From: Crocinitomicaceae bacterium
Lineage (GTDB): Bacteria; Bacteroidota; Bacteroidia; Flavobacteriales_D; Crocinitomicaceae
DNA length: 64,000 bases
Reading direction: 5' to 3'
Assembly (NCBI GenBank): GCA_016708105.1
Contig: JADJGJ010000001.1
Location: forward strand, 1,426,001-1,490,000
Shown piece after piece: positions 25,165 to 34,060 of this stretch. The notes beneath the pieces were generated by a model. It worked only from the letters and a program-made list of their open reading frames with translations. It was not told the origin of the DNA and did no database searches. The translations under genes and the position numbers were made by a program. The stretch's first letter is position 1. Every line of letters begins with the position of its first letter.

Positions 25165-26544
25165 ATGGTTACATATAAATTCAGCGGATTACTTCAAAAT
25201 GATGGATGGTTAATTCCCGCTTATGTATCAGTTGATGATCAGGGAAAAATAATTTCAATTTCAAATCAGCCAATAACCACGCCGGTTGATTTTGATTTGA
25301 ATGTTTATGCTTTGCCGGGATTTCAGAATGCACACTCGCATGCTTTTCAATATGCCATGGCGGGTTTAGCTGAAATACATTCAACTACCCAAACTCCTGA
25401 TGATTTTTGGTCATGGAGAGAGGCTATGTATCAAGTGGCTTTAAAGGTGAATCCTGATCATGTTGAGAGCATTGCAACCATGTTATATTCTGAGATGATC
25501 AGGCATGGATATACGCATGTTGCCGAGTTTCATTATTTACATCATGATCAGAACGGAAAGCCTTACGATCATCTTGCAGAAATGGGTGAAAGGTTAGTCT
25601 CGGCTGCAAAAAACGCCGGTATTGGAATCACACTCTTGCCAGTATTTTATCAACGCGGAGGATTTGGAAAACCTGCTACTGAAAATCAACGAAGATTTAT
25701 TTCAACGGATGCGCAAAAATATTTCACGCTCCTTGAAAAAAGTACTGCCGTTTGTAAGCATTATCAACATGCGCAAACAGGAATTGCCATGCATTCACTT
25801 CGCGGAGTTGAACCGGAAATTGTGAAAGAAATCGCGCTCCAATCATCATCTGAAATTCCTTTTCATATTCACATTTCTGAGCAGTTGTCTGAAGTAGAAT
25901 CAAGTCTTTCATATCTTGGAAAAAGACCCGTAGAATGGATGCTTGAAAACTGTAACCTGAAATCACATTTTCATTTGGTGCATGCTACACATCTTACACA
26001 AAATGAAGTTGAAGGAATTGCCAATTCTGGTGCGCATGTTGTGCTTTGTCCAAGCACTGAAGGTAACCTTGGTGATGGTATTTTTCCCTTCATTGATTTC
26101 AGAAATGCTAATGGAAAATGGAGTATTGGTACAGATAGTCACATTGGCTTAAATCCTTTTGAAGAATTACGTTTGCTGGATTATGGACAACGCTTAATAT
26201 CTCACAAACGAAACACGTTTTATTCGCGTGAGCAAGGAGATGCAGGCATGTTTGCTCTTCATGCAGTAACAGCAGGAGGAAGAAAAGCAATGAATCAAAA
26301 TGATGCTGTTTTTTTTAAAGAAGGAAATTTTTTAGATACCGTTTTAATCTCTGCAGATAGTCCATTAGTTTGCAGTTCATCCGTAAAAAATCTACTCTCA
26401 ACTATTGTCTATTCAAGTGATATTTCACAACAATACGGCACAATTTCTAAGGGAAAATTATTCATGAATTCAGTTGAGAATGAATCTTATGTAAAGGTGA
26501 AAGAAAACTTTCAGAAGTGCTTGAATGATTTGGGTTTGAGATGA
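25165..26544 (+). CDS. hutF: Formimidoylglutamate deiminase
   Basis: A 459-residue amidohydrolase that releases ammonia from N-formimidoyl-glutamate to give N-formyl-glutamate in the five-step histidine breakdown route. Metal-binding HSH lies at 57-59 in GFQNAHSHAFQYAMAGL; later His ligands are in FHIHISEQ and VHATHLT, and the Asp is in SIGTDSHIGLNPFEELR. ATG at 25165 fits the family N-terminus. It is transcribed divergently from Nif3 and convergently to the TrmH gene. No other hut genes are in the window. Confidence 0.9.
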   Translation: MVTYKFSGLLQNDGWLIPAYVSVDDQGKIISISNQPITTPVDFDLNVYALPGFQNAHSHAFQYAMAGLAEIHSTTQTPDDFWSWREAMYQVALKVNPDHVESIATMLYSEMIRHGYTHVAEFHYLHHDQNGKPYDHLAEMGERLVSAAKNAGIGITLLPVFYQRGGFGKPATENQRRFISTDAQKYFTLLEKSTAVCKHYQHAQTGIAMHSLRGVEPEIVKEIALQSSSEIPFHIHISEQLSEVESSLSYLGKRPVEWMLENCNLKSHFHLVHATHLTQNEVEGIANSGAHVVLCPSTEGNLGDGIFPFIDFRNANGKWSIGTDSHIGLNPFEELRLLDYGQRLISHKRNTFYSREQGDAGMFALHAVTAGGRKAMNQNDAVFFKEGNFLDTVLISADSPLVCSSSVKNLLSTIVYSSDISQQYGTISKGKLFMNSVENESYVKVKENFQKCLNDLGLR

Positions 26545-26584
26545 AGTGCTTTCGGTTTCTCAGTGTGAATATGCAGAAAAAAAA

Positions 26585-27271
26585 TTAGAGTAAACCTTGT
26601 TCTTTTCTCGCAAGAATTTCAGCTTCAACTTTTGCTGAATTACGCAAAACTTTTCGTACCCATTCTAATTTCAAATCAGTTTTTTCATCTGTAGAAAGTT
26701 GCCAAGCAAAAGATGATTTTCTCATTCTTTCAGTAAGTTCAAAAAGCGATAATGCTACTGAAACTGAAATATTAAAACTTTCTGTAAAGCCATACATTGG
26801 GAGCCGCACAAAGGCATCAGCATGTTGTAAGGCAAGTTCAGATAAACCAGACATTTCTGTTCCGTACATTAATGCTAGTGGTTGATCAATGGGTAGTTCA
26901 TGAATTAAACAATCATTGGTGTGTGGTGTGGTAGCGACAATACGATAGCCTTTTTTTTTCAGTGATTCAATGCATGAAACGGTGTTGTTGGCCTCTTGAT
27001 TATAGCGATTTAATGTCAACCATTTTGAAGAACCCATATCAACACCTGAGGATGTTTCATATTTGTTCCCGTTTTCAATAATGTGCACATCCTGAATTCC
27101 GAAACAATCACAAGATCTTAAAACTGCACTTGCGTTGTGAGGTTGAAAAATATTTTCTAAAACCACGGTGATATGTCTGGTTCTATAAGACAAAACTTGT
27201 TCAAAAAGTTGAAACTTGTGTTCAGAGATGTGTTTAGCCAATTGTTCAATTAACCAATTTTTATCTTGCAT
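26585..27271 (-). CDS. TrmH-type RNA 2'-O-ribose methyltransferase
   Basis: A 228-residue SPOUT enzyme. Motif 1 is HNASAVLRSCDCFG with its catalytic Arg, motif 2 LALMYGTEMSGLS and motif 3 MYGFTESFNISVSVALSLFE, which form the trefoil-knot SAM site. Length and N-terminal helix fit TrmH, tRNA (guanosine-18) 2'-O-methyltransferase, but other SpoU members target rRNA, so the exact substrate is inferred. TAAATTTG on the minus strand at 27302-27309 is a candidate -7 element. Confidence 0.88.
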   Translation of the reverse strand: MQDKNWLIEQLAKHISEHKFQLFEQVLSYRTRHITVVLENIFQPHNASAVLRSCDCFGIQDVHIIENGNKYETSSGVDMGSSKWLTLNRYNQEANNTVSCIESLKKKGYRIVATTPHTNDCLIHELPIDQPLALMYGTEMSGLSELALQHADAFVRLPMYGFTESFNISVSVALSLFELTERMRKSSFAWQLSTDEKTDLKLEWVRKVLRNSAKVEAEILARKEQGLL

Positions 27272-27365
27272 GATTGAGTTTTAAAAAAAAAGTTGTGTTT
27301 CCAAATTTAAGAATGAAAGGTATAGTAGGTAAAATGAAATGACACAATTTCACTTTTACCACTTT

Positions 27366-27393
27366 GTATGCGCAGGTCATGACATGCGCGTAC
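27366..27393. repeat. Degenerate 28-bp palindrome (copy 3 of the family)
   Basis: GTATGCGCAGGTCAT and GACATGCGCGTAC match the 28-bp palindrome at 62658 at 23 of 28 positions. The central CG-to-AT change keeps the symmetry, and the fourth position keeps a G-U pair in RNA. It lies between the HU terminator and the TrmH gene. Confidence 0.6.
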
Positions 27394-27402
27394 CAGTGAA
27401 TG

Positions 27403-27447
27403 AAAAAAAAAGCCCCGCAGACACATGGTCGGCGGGGCAATTTTTTT
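27403..27447 (-). terminator. Terminator of the HU gene
   Basis: Stem GCCCCGC (27412-27418) with GCGGGGC (27432-27438) and a loop with an extra pairable GAC/GTC. Leftward it ends in a run of nine T residues; rightward it also has a T run, so it could work both ways. Confidence 0.88.
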
Positions 27448-27462
27448 AGTAACCAGGTTTAA

Positions 27463-27735
27463 CTAGTTAACTTTTCCAGAAAGTTCAGCACCTGCTTTGA
27501 ATTTTACAACTTTCTTAGCAGCGATTTTGATTTCTTTTCCAGTTTGTGGGTTACGTCCAGTTCTAGCAGCTCTTTTAGAAACTGAGAAAGATCCGAAACC
27601 TACTAAAGAGATTTTATCTCCTTTTTTCAAAGCTTGCTCAGTAGCAGCGATGAAACCTTCAAGAGCTCTTTTTGAGTCAGCTTTTGATAAACCTGATTTT
27701 GATGCAATAGCATCTACTAATTCTGATTTGTTCAT
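27463..27735 (-). CDS. HU-family DNA-binding protein
   Basis: A 90-residue histone-like protein that bends and compacts DNA as a dimer. It starts MNKSELVDAIASKSGLSKADSKRAL and contains the arm region GRNPQTGKEIKIAAKKVVKFKAG with the intercalating Pro. I chose the ATG at 27735; a longer frame reaches 27780 but lies across the promoter. A complete promoter and terminator show it to be monocistronic. Confidence 0.97.
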   Translation of the reverse strand: MNKSELVDAIASKSGLSKADSKRALEGFIAATEQALKKGDKISLVGFGSFSVSKRAARTGRNPQTGKEIKIAAKKVVKFKAGAELSGKVN

Positions 27736-27777
27736 AATCAATTTTTGATTTTTGGTTAAACAATTTTTATATCGAAA

Positions 27778-27807
27778 CAAATATATTGCAATAACCCTAT
27801 TTTACAA
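27778..27807 (-). promoter_or_regulatory. HU promoter: TTG-N19-TATATTTG
   Basis: On the minus strand TTG (27805-27807) is followed after exactly 19 bp by TATATTTG (27778-27785), matching the Bacteroidetes -33/-7 consensus for the primary sigma factor. Transcription would start near 27771, giving a leader of about 36 nt. This is the clearest promoter in the window. Confidence 0.8.
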
Positions 27808-27905
27808 GGGGTACAGCTTCATATACCCTCATTTTGTTAATAAAATAGGCAAAATGTTAATAAGTACCCCTGAAAACCCCTGTCAAATGTAGGGTTTGGG
27901 GCATT

Positions 27906-28310
27906 TTATGGTTGTGAAATTAATATTCTGTCTGTTCCATCAAAAAATGGAGATTGTATAGACAAAACTTTCACAGGGGTAGATGAAAGTACTTTTAAAG
28001 CATGTGGAGTGCCTTCGGGAATGTTGAAATAATCCCCCTTTTGAACGATGAATTTTTCGTCATTCATCGTGAATTCGCCCTTTCCATCAAGGATATAGAC
28101 ATTTTCAGTATGCCATTCATGTTTGTGTAAGGCCACCTCATTTTTCACCCATATAATAAAAGCGGTTTGGTTAGAGTCTCCAGAAATCTTCTCAACGTGG
28201 ATATTGTCATAATCATCCGGTGGCCGGTGATTCTTGAGGTTTGGATCAATCTGCGCCACCGCGGCAATTAGTGCAATGAAACAAATACTAAAACAAAGTC
28301 TTTTAATCAT
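27906..28310 (-). CDS. Exported cupin-domain protein
   Basis: A 134-residue protein from the ATG at 28310 (MIKRLCFSICFIALIAAVAQ, a signal peptide). The rest is one cupin barrel: the first motif is seen in ALHKHEWHTENVYILDGKG, with His, His and Glu-type metal ligands, and the second in GDYFNIPEGTPHALKVL with its His. Cupins bind metals for many reactions; no specific substrate can be inferred. It stands alone between Fmt and HU. Confidence 0.8.
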   Translation of the reverse strand: MIKRLCFSICFIALIAAVAQIDPNLKNHRPPDDYDNIHVEKISGDSNQTAFIIWVKNEVALHKHEWHTENVYILDGKGEFTMNDEKFIVQKGDYFNIPEGTPHALKVLSSTPVKVLSIQSPFFDGTDRILISQP

Positions 28311-28453
28311 AATCAATAAATAACTAAGTAAATAATGGCTTAATCACAGTATTCATCAACGTTTTTAAACTCTACCAGACAATCTTACGATGCAAAAATA
28401 TACACCTATATATATAAGCGTAGTTTTTAATTGACTCAAACGGCGTTATGCTA

Positions 28454-29398
28454 TCAGCAAATCTGCCAGCCGGAGATATTGAAGCCATTTAAAAATTCAG
28501 CGGTTTTCATTCGCTTGCGCCCTTCCAATTGAAGGTCGGTTATTTCTAACCATCCTCGTTGGGCACCAATGCGCACTGAGGTACCGGTTTGTTCAATACG
28601 TTTAATGTCTGCCTTGTTATCTTCATGAAGGACTGAACTGAAAATTTTAAGTGTCTTTGTTTCTTCCCCATTTGATATCGTGGTAAATGCACCCGGGTAG
28701 GGTGAGAGACCACGAATTTTATTATAACATTGTTGCGCTGGTTGAGTCCAGTCAATTTGACAATCTTCTTTGAAAATTTTAGGAGCGGGCTTTAAATCAC
28801 CATGTATCAAAATTTGCTGTTCAACGGGTCGAATGTTGTTGGCAAAAATATCTTCAACAGTTTTTACCAAAAGTATAGCACCTTCTTCCATCAGTTTATC
28901 ATGCACCGTGCCGGCAGTATCAGTTGGGTTAATTGGAATTTTTACACGATCAATAATTTTTCCGGTATCTATTTCTCGTTCAATAAAAAAAGTGGTTGCA
29001 CCGGTTTCGGTATCGCCATTGATTACCGCCCAGTTGATAGGAGCCGCACCACGATACTGAGGTAATAATGAAGCATGCAAATTAATAGTGCCTTTTGGTG
29101 GCATATTCCATACTGCTTCAGGCAACATTCTGAACGCAACGACAACAAATAAATCTGCTTGAAGATTTTGCAATGAATTCAGAAAATTTTCATCTTTTAA
29201 TTTTTCAGGTTGTAAAACCGTGAACCCTTTTTCAAGCGCAAATTTTTTCACTGCTGACATGGAAATTTGTTGTCCTCGTCCTGCAGGTTTATCCGGAACT
29301 GTTACAACGGCTGCAATTTCAAATCCGGCACCTGAAAGTAATTCAAGTGAGCGCACCGCAAACTCTGGCGTACCCATGAATACAATTCGTTTACTCAT
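28454..29398 (-). CDS. fmt: Methionyl-tRNA formyltransferase
   Basis: Formylates initiator Met-tRNA using 10-formyl-tetrahydrofolate. The 314-residue protein has the formyl-transfer site Asn106, His108 and Asp144 in NLHASLLPQYRGAAP and EREIDTGKI, the N-terminal VFMGTPEFAV, and a C-terminal OB-like domain that binds tRNA. Its ATG overlaps the MATE gene stop by 4 bp, so it is translationally coupled to it. Confidence 0.96.
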   Translation of the reverse strand: MSKRIVFMGTPEFAVRSLELLSGAGFEIAAVVTVPDKPAGRGQQISMSAVKKFALEKGFTVLQPEKLKDENFLNSLQNLQADLFVVVAFRMLPEAVWNMPPKGTINLHASLLPQYRGAAPINWAVINGDTETGATTFFIEREIDTGKIIDRVKIPINPTDTAGTVHDKLMEEGAILLVKTVEDIFANNIRPVEQQILIHGDLKPAPKIFKEDCQIDWTQPAQQCYNKIRGLSPYPGAFTTISNGEETKTLKIFSSVLHEDNKADIKRIEQTGTSVRIGAQRGWLEITDLQLEGRKRMKTAEFLNGFNISGWQIC

Positions 29399-30726
29399 AA
29401 TTGATAATTCTTTTTTCTGAATGAACGTAAATATACATAACTCAAAATACCTATTGAACCAAAATATACATATTCAACCAACCAGATTCCTCTAACTGAA
29501 AAATCCAACATCACAATAAATACATAACAGGCAATAAGATAAATTCCAATACTGATCATTTCAATCATAAAAGAGAGATTGGATTTACCGACAGCTGCCA
29601 CTGAGTTAAACCATACTGTCACTACTGAAAAAAGTAAAATAGATCCGGTGACAATTCGCATCACATCAGCGCTGTCAGCCAGAATATCGGGATTATCATT
29701 GATCACAGGAATGAATGCAGCAGGGTAGAGTAGAGCTCCATGACAAAAAAGAACTACTGAAATAAAACAAAGTAAAATCATTTTGCGCTGAACAACCGGA
29801 ATCAGCTCAGGAGATTTTCTGCCGATTAAATTGCTTACGTACGTCCGTGTAGTTGCCCCAAAACCAAACAGCGGAATGAAAGCAACGAAATAAATGCTGC
29901 GAATTACGGCAGAAACTTCTAAGTCATGCGGACTCATATATTGTTCAATCATCATGAAAAAAATCAGCCAGCCAAACAAAGCCAAAAATCCTTGAAACAT
30001 GAGCGGGGTACCAAGTTTCAATAAAGCAGTTGAGATGATTTTGGAAGGTTTATTCCAGAATTTGATTTGAAAGATTTTATTTTCGTTTGTGCGTAAAACC
30101 GTAATGGCTAAAAAAGCAAATGCAAGCAATTCTGAAATGGATGAAGCCAACGGAGCACCTTTCATTCCAAGTTCAGGAAAACCAAAATGTCCAAATATCA
30201 TGGCGTAGTCTAGAAAAATATTTGAGAAAGCCAGAATAATAGTTGAAATCAAAACCAGTTTTGTACGTCCAATGCCAATATAAAATGCGGTGAGACTGGC
30301 ATGCATACCGGCAAAGAAAATACCCCAACTTCTGTACTTAAGAAACTCCACCATACATTCACCCGTTTCTGATGATTTCACAAACGAGTGAATAAAAATA
30401 TCACTCAGAAAAAAAAATCCGGTGAATAAAATTCCGCCTAAAATAATTTGAAGAAGTTGAGTATTAAAAATGTACTGACCGATGGATGTATAGTCTTGCT
30501 CACCATATTTTCTGGCAATGATAATTTGTGATCCGTCTGCAAGGCCTTTACTGAACATGAAAAGAGAGATATAAATTAATCCCGCATTATTCACGGCATT
30601 GAAAGGTATGGTACCCAATTCACTCACAAACGCAGTATCAGTAAGCATCACCACAGATTGAACAAAAGTTCCAAACATGAGAGGCACCGCTATGGCTAAT
30701 ATTTTTCGGTAAGAAATTTCAAGCAT
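29395..30726 (-). CDS. MATE-family efflux transporter
   Basis: A 443-residue inner-membrane protein with about 12 hydrophobic segments in two similar halves. The first helix region MLEISYRKILAIAVPLMFGTFVQSVVMLTDTAFVSELG is typical of MATE transporters, which export drugs or organic cations in exchange for Na+ or H+. Substrate unknown. It is upstream of fmt, overlapping by 4 bp, and 10 bp downstream of rlmI, so three genes form an operon. Confidence 0.9.
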   Translation of the reverse strand: MLEISYRKILAIAVPLMFGTFVQSVVMLTDTAFVSELGTIPFNAVNNAGLIYISLFMFSKGLADGSQIIIARKYGEQDYTSIGQYIFNTQLLQIILGGILFTGFFFLSDIFIHSFVKSSETGECMVEFLKYRSWGIFFAGMHASLTAFYIGIGRTKLVLISTIILAFSNIFLDYAMIFGHFGFPELGMKGAPLASSISELLAFAFLAITVLRTNENKIFQIKFWNKPSKIISTALLKLGTPLMFQGFLALFGWLIFFMMIEQYMSPHDLEVSAVIRSIYFVAFIPLFGFGATTRTYVSNLIGRKSPELIPVVQRKMILLCFISVVLFCHGALLYPAAFIPVINDNPDILADSADVMRIVTGSILLFSVVTVWFNSVAAVGKSNLSFMIEMISIGIYLIACYVFIVMLDFSVRGIWLVEYVYFGSIGILSYVYLRSFRKKNYQL

Positions 30727-30736
30727 GGGTTGCTAC

Positions 30737-31924
30737 TTACGAAACCTGAATGACTAATCCTTTTAAGTATTCTCCTTCGGGATGGGCTGCGTTGATAGGG
30801 TGATCAGCAGGTTGATGTAATTGTTCAAGAATGCGTACTTGTCTTCCGGCTTCAAAGGCAGCTGCAATAATGGTATTAGAGAATAGTGCTTTGTCAACAA
30901 CTTGAGAGCAAGAAAAAGTAAAAATTATTCCGCCCGGTTTAATTTGTCTGATGGCATGAGCATTCAGGCGCTTGTATCCCTGAACTGCCTTATGGCGTGC
31001 ATCACGATGCTTTGCAAATGCAGGCGGATCAAGGATGATGATGTCGTAATCTTCATGTAATTCCCTGATATAATCCATCGTATCTGCAACAAATGATGCG
31101 TGCTTATTTTTATCACATTGGTTGAGTTCAATATTGGCATCCGTAAGTTGAATGGCTTTTTGAGATGAATCTACGGAATGCACCAAGGCTGCACCGGCAT
31201 TGAGCGCGTAAACTGAAAATCCACCGGAGTAGCAGAAGGTGTTCAGAATTTTTTTTCCTGCAGCATAGTGAGCGAGTAACTTTCTGTTTTCACGCTGATC
31301 AATAAAAAAACCGGTTTTTTGTCCCGTTATCCAATCTATGTAAAACGCATTTCCATTCTCTTTTGCTATCAGCGGAGTATCGGCATTCTGATAGGTGTAT
31401 CCATCCTGCTGTTGGGCTGAAAATCCTGCCGGCAGTGTTGAGGCGCTCTTCTGATAAATACTTTGTAGATTTTGACCAAGTACATGAATAAGTGCCTGAG
31501 AAATTTTGTCAAGATTTTTAAACATACCAATACTGTGACATTGCAGTACAACATTTCCATTGTAATAATCTGCAATTAATCCGGGTAAAAAATCACCTTC
31601 TCCATGAATTAATCTGAAAATCTGATTTTCTGCACTATTAGTAAAACCAAGTGATTTACGCAAATTCCATGCTGAAAGTATTGCTTGATTGTAAAAATTT
31701 TGATCAGGATATTGCTTGGTGAAATTCAACATTCGCACCGTGATGCTGCCTTGTTGATAATGACCAAATCCAAGTGTTTTTCCTGCATGATTCAATACTT
31801 CTATGGTATCACCTTCTTCACAACTACCTTCAATTTTATGAATTGCGCCTGAAAAAATCCAGGGATGTTGCCGCTCTGCTGAACGCTCTTTACCATTTTT
31901 TATATAACATTTTGGTGTGGTCAT
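30737..31924 (-). CDS. rlmI: 23S rRNA (cytosine-C5) methyltransferase, RlmI-like
   Basis: A 395-residue protein: an N-terminal PUA domain (about 1-80, RSAERQHPWIFSGAIHKIEG), a central fold (about 90-200) and a class I methyltransferase domain with KILNTFCYSGGFSVYALNAGA as SAM motif and DIIILDPPAFAKH as the catalytic-loop DPP motif; the nucleophilic Cys is in FTFSCSQVV. E. coli RlmI methylates C1962 of 23S rRNA; the target here is inferred from the family. It heads the rlmI-MATE-fmt operon. Confidence 0.92.
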   Translation of the reverse strand: MTTPKCYIKNGKERSAERQHPWIFSGAIHKIEGSCEEGDTIEVLNHAGKTLGFGHYQQGSITVRMLNFTKQYPDQNFYNQAILSAWNLRKSLGFTNSAENQIFRLIHGEGDFLPGLIADYYNGNVVLQCHSIGMFKNLDKISQALIHVLGQNLQSIYQKSASTLPAGFSAQQQDGYTYQNADTPLIAKENGNAFYIDWITGQKTGFFIDQRENRKLLAHYAAGKKILNTFCYSGGFSVYALNAGAALVHSVDSSQKAIQLTDANIELNQCDKNKHASFVADTMDYIRELHEDYDIIILDPPAFAKHRDARHKAVQGYKRLNAHAIRQIKPGGIIFTFSCSQVVDKALFSNTIIAAAFEAGRQVRILEQLHQPADHPINAAHPEGEYLKGLVIQVS

Positions 31925-32076
31925 GTTTTGTATTGAAGAGACGAAGTTAGCTCATTATGCAGAAGTATCAACGTTTTTACTGTTTTTGAACAGAATTTAT
32001 TTTTCATGGTTCCCCCTCAGTTTTCTGCGTATTTATTGAAAATTTGCCTGATAATGAGGGTGGTTTGATCTTTAAT

Positions 32077-32084
32077 TATCTTTG
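32077..32084 (+). promoter_or_regulatory. Putative -7 element directly before a GTG start
   Basis: TATCTTTG followed by CGCA and the GTG at 32089. If used, the transcript would begin at about the start codon. No good -33 element is visible. Confidence 0.35.
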
Positions 32085-32088
32085 CGCA

Positions 32089-34041
32089 GTGAAAATTCTG
32101 TTTTATAGCTCATTTTTTTGCCTGGTGTATTTTGTTACCGGTACCGCTGAACTGCGTGCTACTGAAACAGAACAAGATAAGGTGGCAAAGTTTTATCAAT
32201 TTGTCAATATTGTTCTGGAAAACCAAACAGTAAACCCTGAACTAGCTTGGGCTTTTGTTGATTCTTCCATTCATCAGGCGTACGACCTTAAATCATCTTT
32301 TTATTTGGGTGAGGCGTTTAGTTTAAAGAGTAAATCTTTTTTTGATCAATCTCAACTTGATTCTGCTCTGTATTATTCAAAAAGTGCTTGTCAGATCTTT
32401 CAGTATTATCCTGATTCAACTGATTATTATGAGTCAGAGTACAATCGCGGTAATATTTTGTTGGCTATGGGTGATCATATTCAGGCTCTGGTTCAGTTTA
32501 ACAAGGCGCTGCGTATCGTAGATGAAAATTTTGATGCCTACGTTGTGCGAGATAAGGATAAAATCTACTTGAATAAAGCGTTTTGTTATGTGAGTATTGG
32601 TTTGGTTTATCTCAGCTTGCGTGATTATGAAATGGCTATAGTAAATTTTCAGAAAGGAATAAAATTATCTGAACGTAAAATAAATCGGCAGAGCCTGATA
32701 TTAAAAAGTGTGGCCTACAATAATTTGGGAATGTGTTATAATGAACTGGGCAATTATGATAAGGCAGAATCATATGCCATTTCAGGACTTGAGATTAAAA
32801 ATCAACTTGGAATAAATACATCAACCGGATATAATTATCAGGTATTGGCAAAATCAGCTTACGGACGAGGTAAATATGTTCTATGTATCAAGTATTTGAA
32901 AAAGGCAGATGAGATGTTTAATTCCTCAGCTAATAAAGAAGAATTGCGCGTGAATGATTTATTGCGAGCCAAATGTTTTTACATGGAGGGTGAGATAGAT
33001 AATGCCTTGCAATTGCTTCATTCACTTGAGCGCGCTTTTGATTCCCCCGGTAGAATTAATGAGCGCATTGAAACACATACTATGCTCAGTGAGATCTATG
33101 CAAACACCGGCAATTCAGTGCGGGCTCTTGATTATTTGCGTCTGGCTGATGCCTTGAAAGATGATTTATTACTCAAATCAAATAGAAGTGCTGTTGAAGA
33201 AATTCTCAACTATTTTCATGATGAAGAGGCACGCATTGATGATAAATTAGAAAATTACAAACACGTTCAAGAAAAAGAAAAACTTCAAACTGATATTTCA
33301 CTTGAAAAAGAAAAAAGACAATGGCTATATGCTTTATTTTTTATTTCTACCATCTGTCTTATTCTAATCATTATTGTCATTGCCAGAGGAAACAGAAGAA
33401 ATAAAAAAATAAATCAGGAATTGAATTATTCTATTGATGAAAAGCAAGTGCTGTTCAGAGAGGTGCATCACCGAGTAAAGAATAATTTTCAGATTATTTC
33501 AAGTCTGCTGAATCTGCAACAAGGAATTGAAGAAGATGAAAGAAGTAAGCAGGTATTGACCGATGCACAAGGACGCATACAATCTATGTCACTGGTGCAT
33601 GAAATGTTGTATCGCAAAAATGAGGCAAAGAAAATTGACTTTTGTGCATATACTCATGAATTGGTTTCGTCTATTCTCAATTCTTTCAAAGATGAAAAAA
33701 CCATGATTGAATGTAAAATTGATTGTGGTAATGAATATTTTGATCTGGAATTAGCGGTGCCTCTGGGGTTAATTCTTAATGAAGCCTTGACAAATGCAGT
33801 TAAATATGCTTTCAAAAACAAAACATCCGGTATAATTCAGGTGAGTATTACGCCGCTTGATGCAAAAAATTATCTCATCGTAGTAAAAGACAATGGCTGG
33901 GGTATACCTGATGAATTCCTCAATGGAGGCAAAGAAACTCTTGGAATAGAATTAATAAAGATATTGAGTAATCAACTTGGCGGCGATGCAAATTTTATTA
34001 TTGACAAAGGCACTGAATTAAGAGTGAAGTTTGAAGTATAG
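32089..34041 (+). CDS. TPR-containing sensor histidine kinase (HisKA_2 type), first of a tandem pair
   Basis: A GTG at 32089 gives a signal peptide (VKILFYSSFFCLVYFVTG); a TTG at 32044 is less likely. The periplasmic part (about 30-400) is tetratricopeptide repeats (NLGMCYNELGNYDKAESYAISGL). One membrane helix follows (ALFFISTICLILIIIVIARG). The kinase part has REVHHRVKNNFQIISSLL, the HisKA_2 dimerisation/phosphorylation motif with the His near residue 460, and an ATPase domain with LGLILNEALTNAVKYAF (N box) and VVKDNGWGIP (G1). No response regulator is adjacent. A paralogue starts 20 bp later. Confidence 0.93.
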   Translation: MKILFYSSFFCLVYFVTGTAELRATETEQDKVAKFYQFVNIVLENQTVNPELAWAFVDSSIHQAYDLKSSFYLGEAFSLKSKSFFDQSQLDSALYYSKSACQIFQYYPDSTDYYESEYNRGNILLAMGDHIQALVQFNKALRIVDENFDAYVVRDKDKIYLNKAFCYVSIGLVYLSLRDYEMAIVNFQKGIKLSERKINRQSLILKSVAYNNLGMCYNELGNYDKAESYAISGLEIKNQLGINTSTGYNYQVLAKSAYGRGKYVLCIKYLKKADEMFNSSANKEELRVNDLLRAKCFYMEGEIDNALQLLHSLERAFDSPGRINERIETHTMLSEIYANTGNSVRALDYLRLADALKDDLLLKSNRSAVEEILNYFHDEEARIDDKLENYKHVQEKEKLQTDISLEKEKRQWLYALFFISTICLILIIIVIARGNRRNKKINQELNYSIDEKQVLFREVHHRVKNNFQIISSLLNLQQGIEEDERSKQVLTDAQGRIQSMSLVHEMLYRKNEAKKIDFCAYTHELVSSILNSFKDEKTMIECKIDCGNEYFDLELAVPLGLILNEALTNAVKYAFKNKTSGIIQVSITPLDAKNYLIVVKDNGWGIPDEFLNGGKETLGIELIKILSNQLGGDANFIIDKGTELRVKFEV

Positions 34042-34060
34042 CATGATAAATTTCTAACCC

